DNA from: Ziziphus jujuba
Lineage: Eukaryota > Streptophyta > Magnoliopsida > Rosales > Rhamnaceae
DNA length: 64,000 nt
Direction: 5' to 3'
Assembly (NCBI RefSeq): GCF_031755915.1
Contig: NC_083389.1
Coordinates: 17,167,001 to 17,231,000 of the forward strand
In this document: in pieces, positions 24,680 through 37,650 of the stretch
Numbering within the stretch: position 1 is the first letter of the stretch
Layout of the letters: each line of letters starts with the position of its first letter
Translations under genes and position numbers: made by a program
The notes under the pieces: generated by a model
What the model saw: only the letters and a program-made list of their open reading frames with translations
Told to the model about the DNA's origin: nothing
The model's database searches: none

Positions 24680-25242
24680 TGTTGGAATAAGTTGGAAAAT
24701 TTTCTAACAATGTATTATCTTCTAAATATGGGGCCGTACCACTTTAAACCTGTAACAATTCAAAACAAGAAAAAATATGTGTCGATTAAATCAAACTACT
24801 CCAATAATATTATTGATTATTGGGGAACAAAATAATCTATAAAATCCAATTGTCTTAATGATTAAAGGATTTCAAAAATAAAATTTCAACTAAGAACAAT
24901 AAACTAATAAAAGTAAATTCTAATAAGAATAAGTTAAATAGTTTAGAGTCTTTTAGTTGCATGTAGAGCTTTGTGTCTCCTTAAATTTTAAAGATGCTTC
25001 AATATATAGGTGGAGAGATTCTCAATATACTTCTTATATTTCTGCTGTGGACTTTTCACTTTGCATTACTTTAACAAGTTCCATTTGTACTTGTAACTAT
25101 TCAAAACTTTTAACTTCTAAACCATGTAGGACAATCCAATCTTCTCCATATATTTGACATTTTTTTAACAAATGATTAAAATAATATTTGAATAAACAAA
25201 TATTAAATTAATAAAAATCCAAATTAATTTATGGTCCAAACA
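24680..25242 (-). repeat. LTR (3' LTR in element orientation)
   Basis: 563 bp. It starts TG and ends CA on the plus strand. It aligns along its length with 28653-29192, sharing blocks such as AAAATTTCAACTAAGAACAA, AGTAAATTCTAATAAGAATA and TTTATGGTCCAAACA. Confidence 0.88.
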
Positions 25243-25583
25243 TTACCTCCTTACTTTGTAATTTTGAAGTGGAATGTAAAAATTACAAAGCAAATATTAG
25301 TGTATTATTTTTGTCATCACAATTGCCATGGCTACCAACGTAGATCCTAGCTATCCCACCAACTATCCAGCCTGTCCAACCTCATATCCATCTTGTCCAA
25401 CCTGGCCAAAAGCATGGATCTGACCCTGCATATTCGGCTTCTATCATTATGGCTATGACCCAACTGTATTCGATTGATCTTGAAAGTGATGAATTCAACC
25501 TTTCTATTTAATAAAGGTTGTAAAATTTGATATAAGCCTGAATTCTTGAGACTCTACTTTGAAAAGCAGCCAAAATTGGCTAG

Positions 25584-25682
25584 TTTTAAATTATTAGCAT
25601 AAAATGAATTAAGTGGCCATGTAAATTTTTGGCTTTAAATTATTAGCATAAAATGAATTGAGTGGCCATGTAAATTTTTGGC
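25584..25682. repeat. 49 bp tandem duplication inside the retrotransposon
   Basis: Two adjacent copies of a unit with TAGCATAAAATGAATT and GTGGCCATGTAAATTTTTGG differ by a single A/G. The near identity shows this duplication is much younger than the insertion of the element. Confidence 0.92.
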
Positions 25683-26494
25683 TTAATTTTATTAACTTAT
25701 TGATGTACATGTGCAGGGCCATGCCTCCTAGCTCCAACAATTGATCCAACATCTTGCAACATTTTCGAGCATCCATCAAGGCTATAACTCCCACTGAATG
25801 GCCATCTTTTCCTATCATGCTCTCCTGACCAGGTCAGGATCCCAATGATAAAGGTAAAACGACAACCATGTTGACCATCATTTCTTCCATAGTTCTAAAT
25901 TTGACCATTGAAGACTTGTCGATTGAGGAAACAATCATGTCTTTCTCTATTAGATTGTTGTTCATATCATTTAAGCATGATCGAACTTTAACATTTTGCT
26001 TTTTTACCCATCTTTTTGTAGATTTTTTTCATCCTAAAAGTAAAAGCTTTAAATGAGATGACCATTTTCTTGGTAATGGTTGCGGCCAACTTCTTTAAGT
26101 TTTCTGGTCTTCCCTTTGCACTGCATACATGTGACTTCAATTCTTTCAATATATTATTGTTTTTCTTATTTTCATGCCGGATTAGTATTGTCACTGACCT
26201 TTTTTTGACGGCTTTCTCATGAGCCTTTGCTTCTTCTACCCATCTCCTTATCGTTGCATTAGTTTGTTCTGAATCCTAGTAAGCGGTTGATAATACTTAT
26301 ATCCTACCTATTTTTATGACTGGTAGCCTGAATGTTCTTGGCTTCTCAATTTTTTGAAAAATCAGTTTTGTCCGATTATCCATACAAAAGGTGACCTGGA
26401 GCTTCGACTTAAATTGCATCCCCTGATGTTGACGGTTTAGCTTCCAATGCCCATCTCGTACTTTTGGTCCTAGCATTAGAACACTGATTTGGAA

Positions 26495-28600
26495 CTATGA
26501 GGTATGTAGTTCTTTTGTGGAGACTTTAACATATTCATTCTCACATAGCTCTCTGGGTTGCTTATTCTCAAATTCAACCTCATGTTTGCAACGAGTACAA
26601 AGCACCTTAGCGAGTGATTTGGCTCTTTTGGCCGAATACTCCCTTTTAGGTTTAGTCTCCCTCATTCTATGTTTGGTCAAATATGAAATGTTGTCCGAAA
26701 CCATGTATGCTTTAGCCGATAAAAAAGAATTACTGTCAGCTTCCATTACATCTTTCCCTTTTTCTGAGAACTTCAAGGTGCCCTTGTCAATTAGTACCTG
26801 GATTGCATTTCCAAACACCACACAGTGAACAATTTGATGCATTCACATACTATACCACTTACAGTATGGTTTCTTTTTCATTTCTTCAGCTGTTGGTAAA
26901 ATATGACATTAGGTAATTTAATTATCTTGTTGGCTAACAGATGGTTAAAAATTTGGTCAACCTTGGAGATGTCGAAACTATAGACTTTCTCTGGCTTGAG
27001 CCGATTCTTTTTTACATCCATAATTAATTGAGGAATCCTCTAGTTCCTTGTTGGTCTAGCTAAAGTTTTGCATATGTATGGCCTAGTGGCCACTACTTCA
27101 GCTGCATCGACTTTGATGGCGGCATCCTTGATTCCTTGATCTTCGATCTTGATTGAACAAATTTTAGTATTAGGATCTTTGTAGTATGAACCCTGAGATG
27201 AGTTCTTCCTCTGATACTCTTCCCTTAAAATGCTTTTGTACCTAGATGCTTGAGAGACTAACTCGAACAAATCGTGGACCTTCATCTCCTCAAACTCCTT
27301 TCAAAGCTTATAGCTTTGTTCACTTTGAGTTAGCTTGACAGACTCTCTTTTTGATATGTCCAAATGATATTTGATCCTTGCTCTTTTTTATTAGGTGATT
27401 AATATTCTCCATTGATTCTCTTTTTATCTGATGCAAACGTGACAAGTCAGCCATGAATACATCCGGCTCAATCCTATATAATTGTTCATTGAATTTCTAC
27501 TCTAACTCTTATTAAGTATGAATTGAATTTGGTTTCAGATTGATATATTAGGAGAAAGTAGAACTTGTCAAAGAATTTACAAACAAACAAAGTTTTAAAA
27601 AGTCATTAACCACAGCTTCTCCACACTGGATAGTGAAGTGGCCTATATGCTTCACAATGGACTAATTTTCTTCACTAAAAAAGAAGGTGAATTAGGAAGC
27701 CTGAATTCCCTTGAAAATTCTATTCAATCAATAGCCTTAGGATAGGGCTTTTTGTAAGATGGTCGACCAACTCTTCTGAATGTAGGGCCGATCATCTACT
27801 AGATAATGGTCTCAATGGCATCCTTATCTATGCCATGGCCGTTATTCATCCAATTACAGATATTATGTCCACGTCTCCATGCTGGGCTATGGTAGTGGCC
27901 TGATAGTGATGGTCTTCATTCTAACCATATGAAAAATTTCGGCCATATTGTTTAGCATACCCCCCACCATGACCTTAATTTTGGATTGGTGAGGAAATTG
28001 GGGTTGAAAATATGTCCTTCTTTAATGAACATTATTTATGGCCTAAAAGCCCTACATGCCATAAGGTGCGGCTTGAAAAGCCCACACTGCATGAGGTATA
28101 GTTTGAGGGGCCTATACAATCTGCTATTCTCGGCCATTTTTGACGTTTTGACCTTGGTTCTCAGTTGGTCCTCCACCATGAACTGGTTTCTGAGCTAATG
28201 GGGCAATATAAGGTTGGAATTGTCTTTTTGGCATGCCCATCCTTCCTTCACTTTTGTTTGTTCTAACTAGAACTGCTGGTGCATCAGTCATTGACGTATT
28301 ATCTTCATGTAAGGTCGAAAAGGCTTGCATTTGTTCTTCCTGGACAGTAAATAGCCTTGCACCACTCAACGAGGCTTGACTAACCTGCAGTTATTGATAC
28401 AACAAATTTGTAATGCCTTCCATCATCCGTTACTGGGTCTCCTAGAATGCTTCTATCTTCTTTGACTTTCTTTCAGATCCCAAGACAACTCATAGATCGA
28501 CTTCTAGGTGGACATCTCCGTTGGGTCTTGAGTCTTGCTAGTTCATTCTTCTTTATTGTTGTCACGGGTGTTAGACTCTTGAGACATTGATTGAGTCTTT
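26495..28600 (-). pseudogene. Degenerate Ty3/gypsy-type gag
   Basis: Minus-strand pieces from about 28600 down to 26495 line up with the order of a plant gypsy gag: a low-complexity N-terminal part (SGARLFTVQEEQMQAFSTL), a tryptophan-containing PKAIDWIEFSREFRLPN block near 27700, SQASRYKSILREEYQRK (27240), a segment with INQ/QQL and HTVSG near 26850, and CTRCKHEVEFENKQPRE (26570). Stops and frame changes separate them. No zinc knuckle with intact spacing and no downstream pol is seen. Assignment to the gypsy type rests on these short similarities and is moderate. Confidence 0.6.
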
Positions 28601-28652
28601 ATCATTGTCCTCAGTTGAAATCTTGTGTTCCATTGGGTGTGTCAAAAAGATA

Positions 28653-29192
28653 TAATGGAATAAGTAAAGAAAATTTTCAATAATCTGTTGTTTCATAAAT
28701 ATGTGAGCGTGCCACTTCAAACCTATAACAAAAATGTGTGCCAATTTAATCAAATTTTTCAGACAATTGTATTGATTATTTTAGATTAAAATAATCTATA
28801 AGGTCCAATTGCTTTAATGATTAAAAGACTTCAAAAATAAAATTTCAACTAAGAACAATAGACTATTGAAAGTAAATTCTAATAAGAATAAACTAAATAG
28901 TCTTTGAGTCTTGTAGTTGTATATAGATGTGTTGTCTTCTTAAATGTTGAAGATGCTTCAGTGGAGAGCTTCTCAATATATTTGTTGTATTTTCGATGTG
29001 AGACTTTTCACTTTACATTACTTTAACAAATTCCATTTATATTAGTGACTATTCAAAGTTTTTCACTTCAAAACTATGTGGGACAATTCATTTTTCTCCA
29101 ATATTTGACCTTTTTTGACCAATACTTAAAATAATATCTAAATAATCAAATATTAAATTAATAAAAATCCAAACTAATTTATGGTCCAAACA
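28653..29192 (-). repeat. LTR (5' LTR in element orientation)
   Basis: 540 bp, partner of 24680-25242. Its inner border has lost the TG (now TA). Adjacent interior sequence reads on the minus strand TTTTTGACACACCCAATGG, resembling the decayed form of a plant gypsy primer-binding region (TTTGGCACGCCC-type). That reading is inference. Confidence 0.85.
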
Positions 29193-29670
29193 GGATTACA
29201 ATATAGTATAAACTAAATGAGAGAAGGGATTTCACCTTAGATTTAATCGAATTCATGATTTGTAGATGTATTTTTATTGGTTTTACCACTTAGCCAATTC
29301 TTCGAATACTATATTGATTTGGGTTATTAAGTTAAAAAATTAGTTACAAGTGACGAATTATTTTAATCAATTATGTTTTATTTATCTTTTATTCTAAAAA
29401 TAAATATTATCACTATTTTTTTAAAAAAAAAGTATTAAGAGATTTTAATAAAACTTTTGGCTATTTTATACAAGTAAAAAATATCAAAATTCAAAGTTTC
29501 AACTATCTAATATCTAAAATTATAGAACCTAAAGTTTATGAACCTAAGTCCGATCACAATCCTCAGCATAGTATTATTGGATTGGATTTGACGATGAAAT
29601 CAATTTGTATTAGAGTAAAAATTACCAAACCTATTAGTAATTGAATATGATTTTTTATTAATAAAATAGA

Positions 29671-30190
29671 TTGATTTTGATTTGATAAACACCCCTAATT
29701 AATAATAGAAACCATTACTCAGATAATAAATATTTATTATATGCATTTAATGATATTTTGATTTTTATATTAAAACACCAATATAGAATAATGAATATTT
29801 TTAAGATAGTCAAATAAACTGTCACATAATATATGATAATGTAGATTGATTTTGATTTAATAAACACCCCTAATTAATAATAGAAACCATTACTCAGATA
29901 ATAAATATTTATTATATGCATTTAATGATATTTTGATTTTTATATTAAAACCCCAATATAGAATAATGAATATTTTTAAGATAGTCTATCAAACTGTCAC
30001 ATAATATATGATAATGTAGATTGATTTTGATATGATAAACACCCCTAACAAATAATTGAAACCATTACTCAGATAGTAAATGTTTATTATATGCATTTAA
30101 TTATATTCTGATTTTTATATTAAAACCCTAATACAGAACAGTGAATATTTTTAAGATAGTTAATTAAATTATCACTTGACATATGATAAA
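29671..30190. repeat. 175 bp tandem repeat, three copies
   Basis: Copies start at 29671, 29846 and 30021, giving a regular 175-base period. Each begins TTGATTTTGAT and holds GATAAACACCCCTAA, AAACCATTACTCAGATA, TATTATATGCATTTAAT and GTCACATAATATATGATAAT-like blocks. Copies 1 and 2 are almost identical; copy 3 is more diverged. The unit encodes nothing. The length is in the size range of plant satellites (one nucleosome), but there are only three copies. Confidence 0.95.
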
Positions 30191-33100
30191 GGTCATCAAT
30201 TTTGACAAATAACCTTTTTTTAAAAAAAATTTATAAGATTTTTTTTTATACTAATAGTTTATGAATTTTATCTTATTTTCACTTTGCCCTTTATCTTTTA
30301 ATACTAGCATCATAACTTTGAACTTCCGAACTATGCAGCTGAGACATAGCTGTAAGGACATTTTCTGGACATAAAAAATAACTAAATATTACATTAAAAT
30401 TTTGATAAATGAATGATTTTACTCGATAAATAACAGTGTTTAGTTTCAATTTAGATTGATGCACTAAATAAATAACCTCATTAAATACATAAAATAAAAA
30501 TTTCTTTAAAAATGTTTTAGAATCCATGAATATATAATTTAATATTTGATTAGTCTTGTAAAAAATAAAAATAAAAATAATAATATATATAAATTTACAA
30601 TACATGCTAAAAACAAATTTTTTTTTTCAATTTGTTTTTTTTTTTCAAAAATATAAATTTAAAGTTTTTTTCTTTATACCTAAACCAAATTCAGTCCCAT
30701 CTTTAATCTTTCGTAATGCATATGGCCCATTGGAGGCCTTTTTTTTTTTTTTTTTTTTTTTTTCATTTTGTATCAAATAACTATAGAAAGTATATATGTG
30801 CTTACATATATACAACAATATTCTTTTTGGCTTTTGTAAATCTAGATTAATATTACCCTTTATTTATATACATAATAACTTCTAAGATTTTACACGATAC
30901 ATATTGAATTTTTACTCCGTTTTTATTATTCATAAATTATACATATGTTTAGCTAAAATGAAAAATGCATATATAATTAATAAAATTATTTCTTAAAAAA
31001 ATATAAAATTCTTATTAAACTAATAAATATTCATTTATCAATAAACAAATAACTTCTTATAATTAATAATTTTTTATAGTCTTATGGGTATCCATTTATA
31101 GGGGTTTTACTGTATGTTACACCATTATTATTGTTTTTTGTATAAGAAAAATTAAATTTACTTATCAAATTAATTTTTATACTCTTTTAGATAAACTTGA
31201 AAGAAATATTAATCTTAATTGTTTGAGATAAAATAACTATTAATTAAAATTTCATACATAAGAACCGCATATCTATCTTTTCAGCCAAAAAAGAAAAAAA
31301 AGAAAAAAGAAGAAGGAAGAATTGTATATCTCATGCATTCTCTAGAATACAAGAAATTTAAAAGTATTCCATCGTCTTTTAATTTAAATTAAAATTTTAT
31401 TAAGACTTCAAAAATAATTAATTATGATTATTAAAGATAAATGGTCTATTTGTTTCTTTTTGTACTTTTATTATACAAAATATTTGAGGATTTTTGACAT
31501 CAATGCTTGTTAAAATTTCAATCTCTTTGAACTTTTCTTGATGTATTTCAAATTTGTACCAATGCACCCACTTACATTTGTAACCAGTATGAAAAGTTTT
31601 GGAATGATATTGTTTCAATATTTACAAACTTCATGGGATATTGGTGTTAATTCAATACAGGGGACATGGGTGTAAAAAAATCAAATATTTTAATACTAAA
31701 CTAGTTTCCTAGTTTCCTATTATTTAGCACAGTTAAAATTAAATAAAGGAAAAATTCTAGCTAGACCCTTTCAGATTAAGAAAAAATATAAAATAGATCT
31801 TAAAGTTTGTAAAATTTCAATCACCACTCTTATGGAGTGATTTATCCATTCAAATTTTTTATTATTTTTTTCTACGTGGCATATTGCAATGAAATTAATA
31901 CTCTTGTTTTATTAGTTGATATAACCGTTGGGAATAAAAAATTATTAAAATTCAAAAAAATGTTGAAATAATGGTTAGGGAGAATTCTGCTCATCTTCCT
32001 CTTTGCTTTCTCTCTCCTCTCCACAACTTCTTGAACCATCTATCCAAAATATCCAAGGGAACCACCATTTTGCTCCCATCAACCCAACAAAATGACTGCA
32101 TGAAATTGAATAGGTTTCCTCTAATACGAAACTAGGTTGACACATGCCTAAACCCATATTATATTAGCTCGGATCTCAATTAAATTCAGATTTTAATGGA
32201 ATGACCTCTACCCCCAACCAACCTATGATTAGAAATCTTGGTTTAGTGAAGATGCCACAATAGGTGATGGATATCCTATTGATAAGTTAAAACTAAGACA
32301 TTCACTCTTTAATGATGTTTTAAGTGTTAAAAAAGAACACAGAGAAATTTAATCTCACAAAATAAATTCTGCATATTATTGAAGATGTGTTCTTCCTAAA
32401 AAATAAGCCCTTAAATAGGCTAGAGTTACAAAATAATAAACCCTAAAAAAAAAAAGGTAAAACCGGCTACATAAAATAGGAAACCTAGGATTGGCCAAAA
32501 ATCATTTCATTTCCTAATCTAATTTGGATTAATTGATTCTTTAATTTTGAAATAGGAATTAATTAATTTACAATGAAAATAATAAAATAATAAATTTCCT
32601 AAGTTGATTTGTCCAGAAAATAAATAAATAAAAAATAAATAAAAAAGTAATTTTTTAAAATAAAAAGTAGAAATCAAATTAGGAAACTAAATAACTATCT
32701 TTTTGATTAAGTTGTCTTTGATCAATTTAAGCTCTAAATTAGCTTCCATATGCTTTGTAGGATGTTAAATAGGATTATCATGGAGTCCCACATGTTGCCT
32801 TTGTTTGGATCAAAGAGAAAAAGTCAACTTAGCAAAATACAGTAAAACCAGCAAGCAATACAGTGAAACATGCCATCTTTCTCCCTTGTGTGCACACCAC
32901 CTGTTTGATTGCCTTTGAAGCTGCTTTGACTTGATTCCATAATTTTTTAAAGATATGTAGGAAATCCATGAAGTGGTGAAACTATTTCTTGTTGCCCGGA
33001 ATCCATACTTGCACGAAACCTATTCTATAAAACAATATAGAACATGCCCTAGATTGTAATATATACAACCAAACTCATATTAGGTTGAATTGGTGGTTTT

Positions 33101-35641
33101 ACCATCAAAATCATCAATTCCTTTATCATCCCTAAATCAATTAGGTTAAGATTAAAAATAAATTTCTAATTTATTGTAATTAAATTCATATTTGATCACT
33201 AATAGATTTTTAAATTTTAGAATTTAATCTGAGCCCACTAGTCTATATAACATCAATCAGGTTTACATTAGGTATTTAATATTAAGATTTTTTTTTTTCA
33301 GTTCTTCGATCGTATGAAATATTAGATTTAAAATTATATGTATTAATCTCTATGTTTTAACAATATTCAATTTTCCTAAATAGAGTTTTAGTATATCATT
33401 ATAACCATATTTTATCATTTTTTAATTTTAAATCATAACTTTTTATGTAATTCAATAGCTAATAAAGGAAATGTCGATATTAAAAATATTAGGTAATCAT
33501 GATGTGAATATATTTGATTATAATATCATACTTAATATATATCAAATACAAATATGGATAATTTAACATTTCCAATAACAATTTTTTTTTTTTTTCATAT
33601 AGATGTATTCCATACTTAATATTTATCAAATAAAATATTTACCATATTTATTATTTACCAAATATTTATTTCATATGGATTTATATCATAATTAATGTAT
33701 ATTAGACACAAATATAGATAATATTTAATATTTCCAGTAATATTTTTTTTTATCTAAAATCATAAACATTATATGTATTTGTATCGCTAATCTTTGTTTC
33801 TAAACTTTTTCAAATACACATTAAAAGGCCTTAGTAATCTTTTCTAAATTATTATATATTTTAAAGACTGTTTCAAAAATTTTCAAACCCTATATTTCAA
33901 ATATAATTGCTAAACACATTTTTGATTATTTATCAATTTGTAAAATAAAAATAAAAAAACAGTTCTGTAAAAATGATATGGAACAGGCCTTTAAAGATTC
34001 AGATTGCAGCCTCATTGTGTTTGAAAATTTTAAGGGCTTATGGTAGAGATAAAATTCAAAATTGGATGAATTTTAAAAGTGCATTAGTGAAAAAAATATA
34101 TATATATATTTCAATTTAAAAATTATATTTTGTCAATTTATGATTTTTTTTTTCAAATTAACTTTTGGCCTTTGTTTAGTGGCAAATAATCTGGCAGAAA
34201 TATAATTTGTCAAAAGTTTCAATAACGGTAGATTTTCATTAAAATTTTCAAGTTTAGTCTCATTTAAAATGAGATAAATTACTCAAAATATCCCACCTAT
34301 AACTAGAAATATTATGCCATTTTTTTTTCAACATAATTACCCCTTGAAGAAAATAAACAACATAAAATTCCCAAACTATGACGGTATGCACAAAATTAAA
34401 ACCTAGAAACTAAAATTGTGTCCTACAAGGAGGTGACTAACATAATACTAAATTTTTATCCTTTTTAAATCATAAGAGCATTTTCAATGTAAATATAAAT
34501 TGTAAAAATAAACATGATAGATAAGCAATGTAAATAATGTTTAAAAAAAATTGTTCTGCAATAATAATGTATAAAATGAAAGTCAAGCTCATATGGTATA
34601 AACATTGTTAAGGTGAAAACATACTTCTAAAAATATACCCAATAGTGAATGTAGATTGTTTTCTAAGTAATATAAAAATTGATATTATTTAAATAGAAGT
34701 AGCATAAATGTACTTTTAATTTTAAAATTATTATGCTCTAATAGTAATATGCATAAAAGTTATTTGTAGTTATTAATTAACTACATGCTTTTTTTTAAAA
34801 AAAAAATTAAGGAAAATTTTGCCTTTTAGAAAATTTTATAATATTAATAGAGATATCGGTTTAATATTTATTTTAGATATTGTCATTGAAGAGCAATTTT
34901 ATTAAAATACCATTTATATTGTTTATGTGTCATATTTATTTTCAAAATCTATATTTTCATTACAAATGCTCTATAGATATTATAAAGTTTGTAAAAAAAT
35001 GAAACTTTCTTAAATTTATAATTTTTTCAAAAATAGAAAAATTTAATAAAATATATAATTAATTAATAACCATAAATAATTTGTATGTATTACCATTAAT
35101 AAACAATTTTAGAATTGATTATATATTTACACTACATAAATTTTATTAATGTTAATTTTTATACCACATAGAGAGCAATTGATATTCACCATTGAAGATG
35201 CTTTGAAAATATTGAGATTCACCTTAACTATTATTTTTTTCAATAATGTAAACTTGAATATTTTTTATGCAATAATTACATATGAGCTATTGAATATTTT
35301 TTGTGCAATAATCACATATGAGCTATCTTAAAATCTTAAATTAACGTGTGTTTGATGGAAAAATGTTTAAATATATATGTTTTATTTTGGTAAATCAATT
35401 TTTTATTAATTATTATTAATTTTTTAATATTTATATCACTTAGTAATAAATATTTTCTCATTATGTGTGGATATTATAGTATGGGCAAAGATGGACTCAC
35501 TAAATTTGTTTATCAAAATGGTGTAACGATGTTAGTTATTAACAAAATATTATACCCTTGATTGCATGGAAAAAGAACCCAATAAAATAAAATCATGCCA
35601 CAATTTTACTAGTAAGGCATCTAACGTATAAGTTTCAAAAT
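30191..35641. other. AT-rich intergenic region, no gene seen
   Basis: About 5.4 kb with no supported coding sequence. It holds homopolymer runs (a T run of about 23 bases near 30741-30763) and short TA tracts. The stretch 32280-33080 is less AT-rich and may be an old solo LTR or similar repeat, but I could not find its borders. Confidence 0.7.
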
Positions 35642-36055
35642 TTGAAGACCCAGGTCAGCCCTAGGATTTTGGGGGCCTTAGGCAAACTGGTCACATGTTG
35701 AATAGCGTAATTCTTGAAACACCATTTTTATAATTAATACTAAAGTACTAGAAAAATAAAAACCATACATGCTATGGCTCAAGGTTGGTCAAAGGTGGTC
35801 ATTGAATTGGATGCACCCACGGTTGTTAAAGTTCTAACTACAAAAGATTGAAGTCTTCTTCCTTGGACGTTTGATTCTTTTTTTTGATAACATATTTTTA
35901 TTTATTTCTAGTTTTAATATTATTAGTTTTGTTTGGGCTCTAGAAATGCCAATAGGCTGGCCCATATGTCCGTTTTGTCTGCCTTGTGTATTATTTGTAT
36001 GACTAAGGAGGATGTAACTAAGGAAGCCCTCTGACTCTAGGTTTATTGTTTTGGT

Positions 36056-36096
<41 letters not shown>

Positions 36097-36674
36097 GTTT
36101 CAATGAGTTTCCAATTCAAGGCAAAAAAAAAAAAAAAAAAAAAAGCCATACATGCTATATATGTATACGTTTCCTATGGGGTCTTGAAAGAAGTAAAATT
36201 AGGAGTTGATTTCAGTATAATTCATAAAAAAAAAAAAAATGGAGATCTTACAATAGTAAGGTTGGATTTCATATGGGAAAAAATAGGAGATGGATAGAAA
36301 TATTTAGAAAATAATAAATTAGAAAGGTAAAGACATGAAAGAGATTTATGTATTGTATATATCCAAAAAATAAACCTCATTCAGAAAAATTATAGTTTTA
36401 TTGGAGAGGGAAAAAAAGATAATTATGGTTGTAATTTGTTCTGAAAAATTACAATATCATTTAAAGATGTTACTTACTATTTAATAAGTAAACTTAAAAT
36501 AGTAAAAAGGTCCATCTCTTTTTACTAAAAACATTTAATATTTTAATTTTTCAAACTATTTTAAATTTAAAAACTAAAAAATAGTTAAAAACTATATTTT
36601 GGGACCTTAAACAAAAGTGGGGCCTCGTGCCATTACATACCAAGTCCATAATAAAGGCCGGCTTTGTTGAAGAC
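35642..36674. mobile_element. Old hAT-type element with 8 bp target duplication
   Basis: TTGAAGAC occurs at 35642-35649 and 36667-36674. The body (35650-36666, 1017 bp) begins CCAGGTCAGCCCTAGG and ends AAAGGCCGGCTTTG; the ends are imperfect inverted repeats of the CAGGGCCGGCCC type known from plant hAT elements, eroded mostly by transitions. GGGGGCCTTAGGC near the left end and GGGGCCTCGTGCC near the right are further family-like motifs. The interior contains a T run of about 38 bases (36058-36095) and an A run of about 23 (36122-36144). No transposase is visible. Confidence 0.75.
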
Positions 36675-37480
36675 TTTAAAATACCAATTAGGGTAAATTT
36701 CAACTATCCAATAAAATATACTTCAGATTAATACTTTCTAACCAAATATCTAACAATTTCTAACCAAATATCTAACGATTTCTTTATGAAATACTTAGAT
36801 AATCAATTTAAATACTTATAAGGAAAAAACATTACCACGTTACCAAATATACTTTTATGTTATTGTTTATAATACATATATATATTATATATTTTTATAT
36901 TATTTTAAATCGACATATTAAATTTACCGAGTTGCAAAGTTATATTAATCTCTACCATATTATTTTTTCTTATTTATCCAAAAAAAGAGCAAAGCTTTTT
37001 TTTTTTTTTAATAATAAAAAAACACAAAAAAAAAGTAAAAATTATTTCAAACTAAAATTAAATTCGATCGATGATCGATGAAGAAAATTAGTTTCAGTTG
37101 TTGAACATTTTTATCTGTGCCCACGAAAACATATGTTTGAACGTAAACACACGGAATTCAAAAAAATTTTAAAATTTGCAATTAAGTAATTTGTTTAAAA
37201 AAAAAAAAAAAACTAAATTCGACCTGTTTAATTTGAACACACCATAAGACTCTGTCCCCAAAACATGTTAGACATAAATTTTGATCACATGACTGGTGTG
37301 TGTGTTTGTGTGTTTTTATGCCACGCTGTCTCCTCCAGACTTGAAAACCCATTGGCCCGATTCACAATCTCACGGATTGCCACCTTATCATTTCACAACC
37401 GTCGATCAAAATCTCATCAACGGTCATCATCAAGCTGTCCGGGGCCAAGGTCCTCTTTTCAACTCTTCGATGCCTTTCAG
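36675..37480. other. AT-rich spacer and H2A.W promoter region
   Basis: Contains a 24-base tandem duplication (TTTCTAACCAAATATCTAAC, about 36737-36783). The last 150 bases have CCGTCGATCA and CAACGGTCAT motifs, and AATATAAAAAT at about 37490-37500 may be the TATA box of the H2A.W gene. Confidence 0.5.
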
Positions 37481-37650
37481 GCCCCCAACAATATAAAAAT
37501 CCTCACCACGCAGCCACGCTTTTCCACTCCACCTATCTCCAATTCTCCGTTCCGTTTTTATTTATTTGTTTTTTCTTAGTAAAATAATTTTTTCTGTTTG
37601 TTTCTCGAGAAAACAATTTTTTTTTTTTAAATTCTGAGACCGAGGTAGTA

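Larger units (their letters stand above)
24680..29192 (-). mobile_element. Gag-only LTR retrotransposon (non-autonomous, TR-GAG/LARD-like)
   Basis: A 4.5 kb element bounded by two direct repeats (24680-25242 and 28653-29192) and flanked by a perfect 5 bp target duplication, GGATT (24675-24679 and 29193-29197). The left repeat starts TGTTGG and both end in CCAAACA. The interior is about 3.4 kb and reads on the minus strand: remnants of a Ty3/gypsy-type gag appear (PYPKAIDWIEFSREFRLP, GTLKFSEKGKDVMEAD), all interrupted by stops. I see no protease, reverse transcriptase, RNase H or integrase. A polypurine-like AAGTAAGGAGGTAA (minus strand) sits directly inside the 24680-25242 repeat. The repeats differ at many positions, so the insertion is old. 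Confidence 0.85.

Noticed and set aside
29671..30190. CRISPR-like regular repeats
   Set aside because: The unit is 175 bp with no unique spacers, in a plant nuclear genome; it is a simple tandem repeat.
31975..32157. 60-codon minus-strand frame (MGLGMCQPSFVLEE...) as a gene
   Set aside because: It is short and isolated, with no family resemblance, splice context or promoter.
32280..33080. Possible solo LTR
   Set aside because: Composition and words such as AATAAACCCTAA suggest a repeat, but I found no TG/CA borders or target duplication.
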